Origin: Trematomus loennbergii
Lineage: Eukaryota > Chordata > Actinopteri > Perciformes > Nototheniidae
NCBI GenBank assembly: GCA_012861695.1
Contig: JAAOOA010000157.1
Location: 145,001-209,000 of the forward strand
Length of the DNA stretch: 64,000 nucleotides
Direction of reading: 5' to 3'
The notes beneath the pieces are model-generated. The model worked only from the letters and a program-made list of their open reading frames with translations, was not told the DNA's origin and made no database searches. The number at the start of each line of letters is the position of its first letter. The first letter of the stretch is position 1. Below, piece after piece: positions 23,957 to 34,330 of the stretch. The translations under genes were made by a program, and so were the position numbers.

Positions 23957-24118
23957 TTACATTACATGTTACTTATTAGATGCTTTTATTCCCAAAGCGA
24001 CTTACATACTCAATACTGTGGACAATCCTCACAGGAGCAATTTGGGGGGAAGTGTCTTGCCCAGGGACACAACGACATGCTGACTGCAGTGGGGTTTGAA
24101 CCTGTGCTCCTGATAACC
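23957..24118 (-). mobile_element. tRNA-derived SINE
   Basis: Read on the minus strand: GGTTCAAACCCC (B-box-like), GTGTCCCTGGGCAAGACACTT, then the tail TAAGTCGCTTTGGGAATAAA and ACATGTAATGTAAT. Related copies occur at 29155-29300 and 30380-30515. Confidence 0.7.
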
Positions 24119-24130
24119 TCACCAAATAGT

Positions 24131-25051
24131 TAAGTTAAGCCTTTTATTGTCATTGTACACAGAGTATAACGAGATTCAGAGTGCAACTCTGTCCCGGTGT
24201 GCAAAAAATACAAACACATACAGAACACTAAAAAAAACGGCAATCGGACAGACAACATAAACAATCATACGGGGGAATAAATAGTTAAAGATATTGATAT
24301 AAAAATAGTATATAAAGTGCATTAAAAGTGTGTGTATGTGTGAGAATGGTTATGGTTATTGCATTATGTGTGGTGGTTAAGCAGCCTGACGGCCCAGGGG
24401 TAGAAACTGTTTTTGAGTCTGTTTGTCCGTGAGTCGAAGCTCCTGTATCCCCTCCCAGAAGGCAGAGAGAGAACAGTCTGTGACCTGGGTGAGAGCTGTC
24501 CTTTATTATATTGTTAGCTCTGCTGAGGCAGCGGGAGGTGGAGATGTGTTCCGAGAGGGCAGGGGGCAGCCGATGGTTTTCTCTGCCATCCTGATCACTC
24601 TCTGCAGGGCTTTCTTGTCCACAGCTGAGCATCCTGCATACCACCCAGAGATGGAGTATGACAGCACGCTCTCGATGGTCGCCCGGGAGAAGGACACCAG
24701 CAGCTTCTTGTTCAGTCGGTTTCTCCGAAGCACCCTCAGGAAGTGTAGTCGCTGCTGGGCCTTCTTAACTGCTGCAGTGGTGTGTGCTGTCCGCTGAGGC
24801 TCTCCGAAATGTGAACCCCTAGGAACTTAAAGGTGGAGACCCTCTCCACTCTCTCTCCATTGAGGTGAAGGGGGGCATGTTCTGGACGGTGCTTTCTGAA
24901 GTCTATGATGATTTCTTTTGTTTTGCTTGTGTTCAGATGTAGGTTGTTAGCTGAACACCACGCAGACAGCTTCAGGATCTCGTCTCTGTATGCCGACTCG
25001 TCGTCTCCCTTATATATTTGGCCGACCACAGTGGTGTCATCTGCACATTTT
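24131..25051 (-). mobile_element. L2-like LINE, 3' part: RT C-terminal half and 3' UTR
   Basis: This is the downstream half of the LINE whose upstream half is at 32206-34330. Coding similarity on the minus strand starts at the catalytic motif ADDTTVVGQI (about 25040), continues EILKLSAWCSANNLHLNTSK, KTKEIIIDFRKH, FKFLGVHIS (24830-24960), and shifts frame into RNRLNKKLLVSFSRATIESV and ITGWYAGCS-like SISGWYAGCSAVDKKALQRV (24560-24730). The 3' UTR ends with ACAATGACAATAAAAGGC near 24136. The split is caused by the LTR element with TSD ATTTT. Frameshifts show decay before or after the insertion. Confidence 0.88.
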
Positions 25052-25410
25052 TGGCAGGGTTGAGTGAAGCAGGCAGGACCCAAATGCAGATTCCCAAGAT
25101 AATTCCTTTAATCCAAGGTAAAAGTAGACAACAGAAACTACCCTGTGACACAGTCAAAGACAAACAAGGAACCAACAATGACAGACAGAAAAACCAGAAC
25201 TAAAATACACACAAGACCAATCACACAAACAAGACACAGGTGAGGAGGGAGGAGAAAACACAGGGGCACCAGGTGAACACAATCGGGCAATCAGGCAGGA
25301 GGGAACACAGAGACAGGAAGCAACAGGCAAGACGGGGGTGAACACTTTTCAAAACAAAACAGGAAACCAAAGACAGAAAAAGACAAGACAAAACACAACA
25401 CAGACAGATC
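25052..25410 (-). repeat. 3' LTR of element A
   Basis: Matches 27484-27590 plus 31950-32205 almost base for base, from GGCAGGGTTGAGTGAAGCAG to ACACAACACAGACAGATC. Its inner edge is shortened: the GTGACA ending and an expected polypurine tract are missing, as if deleted. Confidence 0.85.
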
Positions 25411-25675
25411 CACAACCCGCACAACCAGGACCAAAAGGGTGGGTGGAGGGGGTCCGGAGGATGGGCCCGGAAGGGGTACCGGGCGGACGGCCCGTGGCAA
25501 GGCAGAGTCCAAAAAGGGGCGAAGGCCACAGCGGGCGAACTCAGGGGCCCGGGCATGAGAGCGAAGGCAGTGGCTGGAAGAGTCAGGGGGCGTGGCTCGA
25601 GGGCGAAGACCACGGCTGGGGAACTCAGGAGGCCGGGCTCGAGGGAAGACCGCGGCACTCAGGGGGCCGGGCTCG

Positions 25676-25990
25676 AGGGTGAACAAGAAGGCGTCGACGG
25701 GACAGCTCCGGAGGACGGGCAGGAAGGCGCTGACGGGACAGCTCCGGAGGCCGGGCAGGAAGGTGCCGACGGGACAGCTCCGGAGGCCGGGCAGGAAGGC
25801 GCCGACGGGACAGCTCCGGAGGCCGGGCAGGAAGGTGCTGACGGACAACCCTGGAGGACGAGCAGGAAGATGCCGACGGGACAGCTCCGGAGGCCGGGCA
25901 GGAAGGCGCCGACGGGACAGCTCCGGAGGCCGGGCAGGAAGGCGCCGACGGGACAGCTCCGGAGGCCGGGCAGGAAGGCGCCGAGGGACA
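25676..25990 (-). repeat. 36-bp minisatellite
   Basis: Eight to nine imperfect copies of GACGGGACAGCTCCGGAGGC plus 16 bases, in frame on the minus strand as a 12-residue Arg/Pro/Ser unit. One unit (25838-25870) is diverged. Confidence 0.9.
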
Positions 25991-26500
25991 GGCGTAGACG
26001 GGATCCTGAACATGACATGGGCTGGTGTCAATGGACCCCGGATGGAGCAAGGGCTGGTGTCGACTGGACCCCCAACGGAACAGGACACAGAGTTGGCAGG
26101 ACCCCCGGCGGGACAGGTGTCGGCGGGACCCCCAACAGGACAGGATCTGGTGTTGGCAGGAAATCCGCGCAGCAGGTGTCGGCGGGACCCCCAACAGGAC
26201 AGGACATGGGGTTGGCAGGACCCACAGCGGAACAGGTGTCGGCAGGATCTCCAACGATACTGGACGTGGAGTTGGCAGGACCCTCAGCAGGAACCCCCAA
26301 CGGCACAGGACATAGGGTTGGCAGGACCCCCGGCAGCAGAGTAGTCGCGGGACACCCCATGGACAGGACATGGAGTTGGCAAGACCCCGGCGGGACAGTA
26401 GTTGGTGGGACCTCCAACAGCACAGGACACAGGGTTGGCAGGACCCCGGCAGAAGAGTAGTCGGCGGGACCCCCAACAGGACAGGACATGGGGTTGGCGT
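25990..26500 (-). repeat. About 60-bp minisatellite of element A
   Basis: Imperfect tandem units around GGGACCCCCAACAGGACAGG and GTTGGCAGGA. The same unit forms an array at 38930-39420 in element B. Confidence 0.85.
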
Positions 26501-26749
26501 CGGCCGGAGAGCCAAACAGGAGACAAGGTGCTGGAGTCGGCCGGACCACCGACAGACACGAGGGGCTGGAGTGGAATCCACAGGTGGATTGGAGGAGGCA
26601 GGAAATGCAGCAGAAACGTCAGAGTTGAGACCTGAGCAGCAAGGTTTGAGATGTGTAGAGCCATGGACTGATTGCTTTCAACTAAGGCTCGCATCATCTG
26701 CTCATGTTGGCCCAGAAGATTTCCCTGATGAGAAATGGCGTGCTGGACC

Positions 26750-27030
26750 GGAACAGAGGCCGGAACCATGGCTGCTGGGGCCAGAACTGGGGCTGGAACC
26801 ATGGCTGTATGGGCCGGTTCTGGAGCCGGAACCATGGCTGTGTGGGCCGGTTCTGGAGCCGGAACCATGGCTGCTGGGGCCAGAACTGAGGCTGGAACCA
26901 TGGCTGCTGGGGCCAGAACTGGGCTGGAACCATGGCTGTGTGGGCCGGTTTCTGGAGCCGAAACCATGGCTGTGTGGGCCGGTTCTGGAGCCGGAACCAT
27001 GGCTGCTGGGGCCTGTACTGGAGCCCAAAG
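26750..27030 (-). repeat. 33-bp minisatellite of element A
   Basis: Units around GCCGGAACCATGGCTGTGTG with a 33-bp period encode the 11-residue unit PAPEPAHTAMV on the minus strand. The same type of array is at 40070-40420. Confidence 0.9.
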
Positions 27031-28189
27031 CATGGCTTCTGGGGCTTGGGCTGCTAGCCTGGACTTGCGACTCCCTTCTCTTAGGAGCCTTTTGGAGGCT
27101 CCGTGGACCTCCAAAAGCCAGACGAGTGCCCGAGAACGGCTCCTGGACAGGAGCAGGAAATGGGGAAGAAGCAGGGGTTGACTCCAGACGGAACACACCG
27201 AGATGTATGGTGTCAGGTTGGGAGTTGGGAGGCAGGGGGCTAGCATGCCTGGGGCTAGCAGGCCGGGAATCACACGTCGAAAGGAAATCCAAAATCCAGT
27301 CAGGTAAGAACTTAACTAAAGATGGATCCACTGTTGCCACCTGGTGAGCCTCTGCCAGAGCAGCCTCTTTCTGCTGAACACTGGACACTCCCCTCCCTAC
27401 CATAGCAGCAAGCCAAAGAAAGGTAACATTTTGTAAATCCACCTCAAATGGATCTGCTGGACCCATTTCTGGTTGGTTCCTTCTGTCAGGGTTGAGTGAA
27501 GCAGGCAGGACCCAAATGCAGATTCCCAAGATAATTCCTTTAATCCAAGGTAACAAAGTAGACAACAGAACACTACCCTGTGACACAGTCATAAGGCGCG
27601 TTCACACCAAGTACTTTTCCCAGTAGTTCCTGAGAACTTTAGTTCATGAGAGTTCTTTTAGTTCTGACGAACTAAAGCAGATCGCGTTCACACCAAAATG
27701 AGTTCCTGGGGGTGGATTAGGCAAATGAGCCGCTGACGTCACTTCTTCTTCTTCTGCTTAGCTTTTCCTGGCAGGCCGCAACATTCACGGCGAGTACAGT
27801 AGGTGGCGGTATGCACCTTAAAGTTGCAATCCGCCAAAAAAACCGAGAGAAAAGAAAAAAAACTTCCGCTTCCGCTGTATGCTTCTGTTTACCTTTCGAC
27901 CTCAGTCAGACACGCTATGGAGTTGACTGAAGTTGTGGTTTTGGTGCTGAGTTATTTAAGCCAATAACTCAGCCACAAATACAGATCGCGGTTAAGAAGC
28001 CTTAACAAAAGGACTGGACGGCGACAAGCACACGCTATGGACATGTTTCGTCAGCTGAGGATGATGACCGTTATCACGCCCAAAGAACAGCAATGGTACG
28101 TTCAGTAAATCACATTAATACTATCTAATGTAGGATTTATGGAGTTATGTCGGGCTAATTTGTGTCTTTGTATGTGTTCCAGATATGCG

Positions 28190-28330
28190 GTGCTTGAAGC
28201 GAAACGACTGCAACATGGACAACATCAAAATCCAGGTGGCAGATGTTGCGTATTGCATAACCTGTGTGAGCGTCGTGGTGATGAGTACAGGGAGGAATGG
28301 ACTGCCTTACCGGCGACCCAGCTTGATGAC
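28190..28330 (+). pseudogene. Harbinger transposase C-terminal remnant
   Basis: The frame at 28139-28387 contains RCCVLHNLCERRGDEYREEW. The CCVLHN(I/L)C and following Asp-Glu-x-x-W are the conserved end of the DDE nuclease domain in PIF/Harbinger transposases. Upstream catalytic Asp/Glu regions are absent or unrecognisable. An AATAAA is at 28908-28913. It is a fragment in a decayed transposon, with no sign of domestication. Confidence 0.75.
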
Positions 28331-29154
28331 AACCATTCATATTTTTTTGTTTTTACAAATGAAAGTAAATATACACAAGTGTCTTGATTAAATGATTGTA
28401 GAATAAGGATTTTGGACGTTTGCCTGCAGCCATGAATTGCATTAAAAGCAGCAAGAAACTTTGAATTGATTTCATTTTATACACATTTATATCTGAGTAG
28501 GCAATATCAATATAATCAATTACTGTAGTACATGTCATTCATTTATTTGTGATATAAAATCTGCCTAGGTGGTGCATATTCTGGAAAATCAATTGAGAAA
28601 CAAAAAGAACAATCTCAAATTGTTTAAATGACTTCTGATTTGTCTGACCATAGGAAAGAGTTAGATAAGAAATAATACCACTAACATGTCTGTAGTATTG
28701 CACAGTAAATAGGTCAGCAGTTAACACCTTTATTATATATCCTCCTATGTTCCCTTACTATAATTAATTAAATATTGAACTCACAACACTGTTAATTACA
28801 AACTTAACCATTTATCTTTCTATAAATAGTGTTTGTGTTGATGGATGCCATTTTGAAATACAATTGAATGATCTTTTTCAAAGACACATATATGGGGTGG
28901 GACACAAAAATAAAGCTTCGCCAGTTTCATGGTGTCATGATGGTATCAGAATAATCACTTACATGTGATGTATAGGATGCTACACAGGTCACCATAAAGA
29001 TAAAGTGTCAGGAGAAATAAGCAAGATACATTTCTGTTTTAATCGCAATGTAGGTTCTCTTTTATTTATCAGCAGCAGATCAATAAGTGTCAGTAGTATC
29101 AAAACAATATAATAACAGTGGCAATATATATATATAAATCACAATAATACAAAA

Positions 29155-29300
29155 TGAACTGTCCCAGGTGTAGGCAATTTGGGGTGAAGTGTCTTGCCCA
29201 GGGACACAACGACATCCTGACTGCAGTGGGGTTTGAACGGCTGTGCTCCCCTGATCCGAACACCAACGCACCAGACCACTGCACCACACGCCTCCCAACA
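29155..29300 (-). mobile_element. tRNA-derived SINE fragment
   Basis: Minus-strand copy of the 23957-24118 family: GTTCAAACCCCACTGCAGTC, GTCCCTGGGCAAGACACTTC. It lies within the Harbinger. Confidence 0.65.
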
Positions 29301-29317
29301 AGTCATTGTACAGTTTA

Positions 29318-29700
29318 TCAACGACGACAAGTTTTTCTTAATTTTTGTATTGAAGGCCTGTTGGATTTAATCAGCTCGCTTAGCACTGCCAGAAGCCCAG
29401 CCTGAAAGGTATTTTGTTGCTCCACCTGATTCCTGGGCCTTGTGTGAATGCAGCAGCCGTTCGTCGTGCATCTCCTTGGCACGCAGGTCCTCATTCTCCT
29501 TGCTGACCATGGCACGGCAGTCCATGGTGTGTCAAGGAAGCTGTCATCGCGTGCCCACTTTCCTAAGGTGAAATATGCAAGATACAAGATCAGTTTAATC
29601 GCAACAACGACACAACATTGTCCAAATACCAGAAGGGGAGCAGCCCATAACAGAGAGCCCCCCACGTCAGAGTCATCACTGTGGGCGATCTCCACCTCTG
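29318..29700 (-). other. Possible remnant of the Harbinger accessory protein gene
   Basis: Minus-strand frames here are Lys/Glu- or Gln-rich: KENEDLRAKEMHDERLLHSH in one frame and NQVEQQNTFQAGLLAVLSEL in another, joined by a frame change. This looks like a coiled-coil tail and has the same orientation as the SANT fragment at 31513-31626. It is suggestive only; the 211-codon open frame covering the area is not itself convincing. Confidence 0.3.
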
Positions 29701-30379
29701 AGGCCCAATCCCAAACCACTCCCTCGACCCTACCCCTCCGTGACGGAGTGAACTCCGTCTGTAGCCACACTCGCAGCTCAACGAGGCTCCCTCCTGTCAG
29801 ATGGAGGGAGTAAATACAGCGGCAAGCTTTGGGACAAACTCCCCTCTCTCCGGCAGAAACAGGAAATGCCGTAACTGTATGTAACAACGGTTTCAAATCA
29901 GCTTCTCTTAGACAAAAAATGTAAATTAATAACTCAAATAAAACTCCAAACATCTTTCATTGTGTTACTTTTTTGTAAAGCTCTTTTAGTTTTAAACCTG
30001 ATGTTTATAAGCTTCTTAGTTTTTGCAACAGTCTGTAAATATACACAACTTTATAATAAAATGCACACATTTACCTTTTTCTAGACTAAACACAGGTATG
30101 ATCCTAAGTTAAAAAAATATGAGGTTATCATGAGGTTGTTAACATCGCAATTTATCAGTGGATGTTTGCTGGAACTACTTTTTAACAGCGTGTTTCCTGA
30201 CGGACACACACAGCGTGACTCCGGTCAGGTAGAGACCGGTCTCAAGTCAGCACCGATGCAGACTCGCTGTTTGAGGGCTTGATAGCCCACTCCCCCTCCA
30301 CACCTCTCCACACTCGTTGGTTTGGAACAGCACTTAATGTGGCGGACCCTCCGCGCGAACGCGCAAACGGAGGGGTAGT
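29699..30379. other. MITE-like fragment and unique DNA within the Harbinger
   Basis: CCCAATCCCAAACCACTCCC and CGACCCTACCCCTCC at 29704-29745 match, inverted, GGAGGGGTAG...GTAGGGGTAGGG at 30370-30392. This suggests two ends of a small element, the right end diverged. Confidence 0.4.
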
Positions 30380-30515
30380 GTGTAGGGGTAGGGTGTAGCA
30401 TGTCGTTGTGTCCCCGAGACACTTCACCCCAAAGTGCTCCTGTGGGGATTGCCCACAGTATTGAGTAGGTAAGCTTTGGATAAAAGCGTCTAACAAGTGA
30501 CATGTAATGATTCAA
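30380..30515 (+). mobile_element. tRNA-derived SINE 3' fragment
   Basis: GTCGTTGTGTCCCCGAGACACTTC and the tail TTTGGATAAAAGCGTCTAAC, ACATGTAATG. Same family as 23957-24118 but opposite strand. The 5' tRNA-like head is not evident. Confidence 0.65.
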
Positions 30516-31512
30516 AAAGCTTTTGGTGGCCATATTGAATAACAAACCAATGTGGTTTACTTGTTATCCACAGTTTAGCTGCTAAATGTTACCTTTACAA
30601 AGCTACGCTGAAAACACAGCAAAGTTCATATAACGGTATTAGGTTAGTTGAAACTAATATTTTTATAGTTAAACTCAACACTTTTCTTTGTGCTCCACAT
30701 ATCTAAATGTATAAAGTGTGTTTTCACCTCCGTTCCCTCCTGTTTGCTGCAGTATGGCAGCAGCGGTCAGGATGGGATCCTCTGTGATCAGATAGTGGTC
30801 CTGATGGTGTCCGCTGACCGGGCGCAGGCTGCCTACTCTCAGCGGGGGGGAACTGAACGTGGAAACTGTGTTTCTCTGAGGGATCCTCCATGTAGTCTGA
30901 GAAGCCTTCTGAGGAAACAAGGTCAAACTATTTAGGATAATACTATGACAATGTTTATGGCAGTAAATAGAATTTCAATTACATTTCTACTTAAATGTGC
31001 AAAAATATTAGAACATCAGTCTTTGTGGCATGCAGGTAATCAACTGTTTAAGCTTTTACCATTAACATGTAGAATGAATGTTGCAAATTACTTGAAATTA
31101 TAGCAACTACAATCTGTTGTTTACCTCTATGCATTAGCCACAGAGTAGCTAGCATGCTAATTGCTAACGTTATTATCGTTTTATCCCGGAGGGGAAAACT
31201 AGTTTCTAATCCTGAGAGAAACACCTCGCCTGAAACACACGATTAGTGCCATGAGTTAGTGAAGCAAATTACAGAACATTGCACTTATTCACAAGTCAAA
31301 ACGTGTTCATAGCGGGCATGGATGAGAATAGCTAGCTAGCTAGATGTTATTAGCCAGCTTGGACCTAACGTTAGCAAGTTCTACCATGGCTAGCTCGATC
31401 TACTGAGCAAATAAAAGTACATCTAAGACCAGTATTGTGCAGATTAAAACAGTGCAGTGCATGTATTTTATTTTACCTTCGTAGTCGTCCCGACATGACT
31501 TTGCCAGGTCTG
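30516..31512. other. Interior of the Harbinger, no recognised feature
   Basis: Around 30600-30680, GGTATTAGGTTAGTTGAAAC resembles 50755-50785, a small dispersed fragment. Nothing else stands out. Confidence 0.4.
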
Positions 31513-31626
31513 CTAACTTTGCTGATCCACTGAAACTGCATGCAGTAGAAGCTTCAGAATGTGGCGCTTCGCGTCCTTCGAGTAAATCGCCAGAAGCGCA
31601 GACACATCCTCATCACTCCAATTGAT
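31513..31626 (-). pseudogene. Myb/SANT-like Harbinger accessory-protein fragment
   Basis: Between an in-frame stop at 31627-31629 and a stop at 31513-31515 the minus strand reads INWSDEDVSALLAIYSKD followed by AKRHILKLLL. The W-S-D-E-(D/E)-V-x-x-LL spacing is the start of the Myb/SANT-like trihelix domain carried by the second Harbinger ORF, which binds TIR DNA and helps import the transposase. It is only about 37 residues, so a relic. Its location near the right TIR and its orientation opposite to the transposase fit the family. Confidence 0.65.
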
Positions 31627-32205
31627 TTATTTAGTGTTGCTATAATAACTGCTTTCACAAAAGGAATCTCTTCGGATGTGCTGTCCAGCGAGGAAATACA
31701 ATGGCCGCTTACAACAAAAAATTCTGAGTCAAACGGGCGTGGTTTGCATTCCGCACAGCCAATCAGACGTAGGAACTACTTTCTCCCACGAAGACCCTGC
31801 TCTGTAGCAGGGACTGAAAAGCGAGTCTCGCGAACTAAGTTGAGCTACTTTAGTTCCTGGGGCTTTTTGGTGTGAACGCAAATATATCGTAGTTCTGATG
31901 AACTATTGTGGGAAAAGTACACCAAAGTACTCGGTGTGAACGCACCTAAAGACAAACAAGGAACCAACAATGACAGACAGAAAACCAGAACTAAAATACA
32001 CACAAGACCAATCACACAAACAAGACACAGGTGAGGAGGGAGGAGAAAACACAGGGGCACCAGGTGAACACAATCGGGCAATCAGGCAGGAGGGAACAGA
32101 GACAGGAAGCAACAGGCAAGACGGGGGTGAACACTTTTCAAAACAAAACAGGAAACCAAAGACAGAAAAAGACAAGACAAAACACAACACAGACAGATCG
32201 TGACC

Positions 32206-34330
32206 ATTTTATAATGGAGTTGGAGGGGTGAATGGGAGAGCAGTCGTGTGTGTAGAGTGTGTAGAGTAGCGGGCTCAGCACGCAGCCCTGCTAGGAGCCA
32301 GTGCTGAGGGTGCGGGTAGAGGAGCAATGAGGGCCTATTTTCACTGTCTGAGGACGGTCTGTAGGAAATTATTAATCCTGGCGCATAAGATGGAGGGGAA
32401 ACCTAGGCTTGACAGTTTTTCCACTAGTATGTCAGGTATGATGGTGTTAAAAGCTGAGCTAAAATCGACAAACAGCATCCTTATATAGTTGCCTGGGCCT
32501 TCTAGGTGGCTCACAGCTGTGTGAAGGACCGTGGCGATGGCATCATCCGTGGATCTGTTGGCTCTATAGGCAAACGATAGGTGAGGGAGGGTGGGAGGCT
32601 GGCTTTGATGTAGTCGGCTATCAGTCTTTCGAAACATTTCATCACCGCCGATGTTAGGGCTATGGGCCTGTAGTCGTTGAGCTCTCTGACTGGTGTCTTT
32701 TTGGGGACAGGAATGATGGTAGCCGTTTTCAGACAGGATGGAATGCAAGCTTGTGACAGGGACAGGTTGAATATCCTGGCCAGGACCCCTGAGAGCTGGT
32801 CAGCACAAGCTTTGAGTACTTTGCCGAGTACTCCATCGGGTCCTGCGGCTTTTCCAGGATTCACAGACCTCAGCGTCTGCTTCACCTGATGTTCTTTGAG
32901 AGTGGGAGGTGGTATGGAGCTGGTAGTTTGCAGGGACAGAGGCAGAGTAGAAAAGTGGGGGGTCTGTTAGCCTCAAAGCGGGCAAAGAAGTGGTTTAGCT
33001 CCTCTGCAAGGTGGGCGTCAGCTCTAGTAGTGCCAGGTGTTTTGCCCTTATAGTTGGTTAGCTGTGAAGGCCCTGCCAAACGCACCGTGCGTTGTTATGA
33101 GCGAGATTCTCCTCCACTTTTCCCTTGTAGTCCTCCTTCGCAGCCTTGATGCCTCTCCTCAGATTCGCCCTTGCCAAGCTGTACTGGGCTGCGTCCCCTG
33201 ACCTGAAGGCTGTGTCACGGGAACTCAGGAGAGACCGCACCGCTCTTGTCATCCATGGTTTTTGGTTTGGGTAGACCCGAATGCGTTTTTCCACAGTTAC
33301 AGTGTCTGTGCAGAACTTGATGTAGGATAAGACAGCCTCTGTGTGTTCCTCCAAGTCTGTCTGTTCAAATATGTCCCATGCTGTGTTCGAAGCAGTCTTG
33401 CAGTTGTGAGAGTGCCCCCTCGGGCCAGGTTCTGATATATTTGACCACCGGCTTGGTGTTACTTCTGAGGGGGGTGTAAGCTGGGATGAGAAGCAGTGAG
33501 AGGTGGTCAGATAGACCTAAATGGGGGAGTGGTACCGCTCTGTAGGCATGCTTCAGGTTAGAATACACCCGGTCCAGTGTATTCTTTCCTCTGGTGGTAC
33601 ATCGTACATATTGTACAAATTTGGGAAGCACTTTTTTAGACATGCATGATTGAAGTCTCCAGCTACAATATGAACTCCGTCGGGATGGGACCTCTGTTGA
33701 TTATTTATTAAGCTCTGGAGGTGGTGAAGTGCAATGCTGGCGTTAGCATCAGGTGGGATATAAACAGTGTTAATTATCACCCCCGTCAGCTCTCTGGGCA
33801 GGTAAAAGGGTCTGCACAGGATAGACATTACTTCCAGGTCAGGAGAGCAATGTGTATGTGTAACCCTGCTGTCCATGCACCAGTCGTTGTGGATGTAAAC
33901 ACACAGACCACCCCCTGGCTCTTACCGGAAGCGCTGTTCCTGTCTTAGCGGTGGGTAGAGTGGCCTGGTAGCTGCACTGCTGCGTCCGGAATCCGCGAGT
34001 GTAGCCAGGATTCTGTGATGATCAACACACAGCAGTCGCGTACGTTCGTGTTAGCAGCTAGTAGTACCTCCAGTTCGTCAATTTTGTGGACGATGGACCT
34101 GGCATTTGCGAGGAAGAGGCTTGGTAGGTGGTCGGTAAAGCCGCTTCCTTAGCCTAGCAAGCAGGCCCGCACGGCATCCTCGCTTCTGCTTCCTCTCCCT
34201 CCGGCGCCTGCGTTGCTTCACAGGCCCGAAAACAATCCAGGAGACCCGAGCGGTCTCGCTATGTCCTCCGGGATGTTGTTAGTCCGGTGGAAATCGGCTG
34301 TGATGTCAGAGCGACAACTCATCCCTATGT
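32206..34330 (-). mobile_element. L2-like LINE, 5' part: endonuclease and RT N-terminal half
   Basis: This is the upstream half of the LINE completed at 24131-25051. On the minus strand come an apurinic-like endonuclease (about 34120-33370) with LCVYIHNDWCMD-like text, LCRPFYLPRELTGVIINTVY, PPDANASIALHHLQSL, VHIVAGDFNHA (catalytic Asp-Phe-Asn) and GLSDHLSLLL (catalytic Ser-Asp-His). A linker with KPWMTRAVRSLLSSRD follows (33260). RT then shows [61 protein letters not shown] and MLFVDFSSAFNTI (motif A, Asp kept), down to SIIKW at the insertion. Many frame changes. The 5' end is truncated near 34330. Confidence 0.88.

Larger units (their letters stand above)
25411..27466 (-). pseudogene. Repeat-rich gag-derived protein of LTR element A
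   Basis: The reading frame opens with MGPADPFEVDLQN at 27466, just inside the 5' LTR. An N-terminal helical part follows (KEAALAEAHQV ... SLVKFLPDWILDFL), then LAFGGPRSLQKAPKRRES. A tandem array of 11-residue units (PAPEPAHTAMV, 33 bp, about 26750-27030) comes next, then a coiled-coil stretch NLLGQHEQMMRALVESNQ (about 26620-26735) like the start of fish Ty3/gypsy gag. After it are 20-residue (60 bp) and 12-residue units (RLPARPPELSRR, 36 bp, 25676-25990). Several frame changes break it. Protein function is unknown. Both strands are unusually open because of the repeats, so coding status is not certain. Confidence 0.55.
27595..31946. mobile_element. PIF/Harbinger element, 4.35 kb, decayed
   Basis: TIR tips are GGCGCGTTCACACCAAGTAC and, inverted, GGTGCGTTCACACCGAGTAC. 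The 3-bp TSD TAA lies at 27592-27594 and 31947-31949, the Harbinger signature. Remnants of both Harbinger proteins are present in convergent orientation: transposase C-terminus (plus, 28190-28330) and a Myb/SANT-like fragment (minus, 31513-31626). SINE pieces and a MITE-like fragment are nested. The AGTAGGTGGCGGTATGCACC motif lies at 27798-27860. Confidence 0.9.
25052..32205 (-). mobile_element. Non-autonomous Ty3/gypsy-derived LTR retroelement A
   Basis: LTRs lie at 25052-25410 and 27484-32205, the latter enlarged by a Harbinger insertion. The 5-bp TSD is ATTTT (25047-25051; 32206-32210), inserted in an L2-like LINE. The internal 2.1 kb has no protease, RT or integrase. It encodes on the minus strand a repeat-rich protein plus a gag-like coiled-coil segment. 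The minus orientation is supported by the protein and by ATTAAA in the LTR. The right-hand LTR of the pair is the 5' LTR. It resembles element B at 37074-43430. Confidence 0.85.
27484..32205 (-). repeat. 5' LTR of element A, split by a Harbinger
   Basis: LTR sequence occupies 27484-27594 and 31947-32205. The 4352 bp between is a Harbinger element with TSD TAA. Removing it restores the LTR seen at 25052-25410. Confidence 0.88.

Noticed and set aside
25555..27347. Long plus-strand open frames (Gly/Arg/Thr-rich)
   Set aside because: Antisense to the LTR element frame. Open only because the tandem repeat periods are multiples of three.
29318..29953. 211-codon minus-strand open frame as a gene
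   Set aside because: No coherent domain. It crosses the edge of a MITE-like fragment inside a decayed Harbinger; only the coiled-coil-like part at about 29330-29560 was kept as a weak note.
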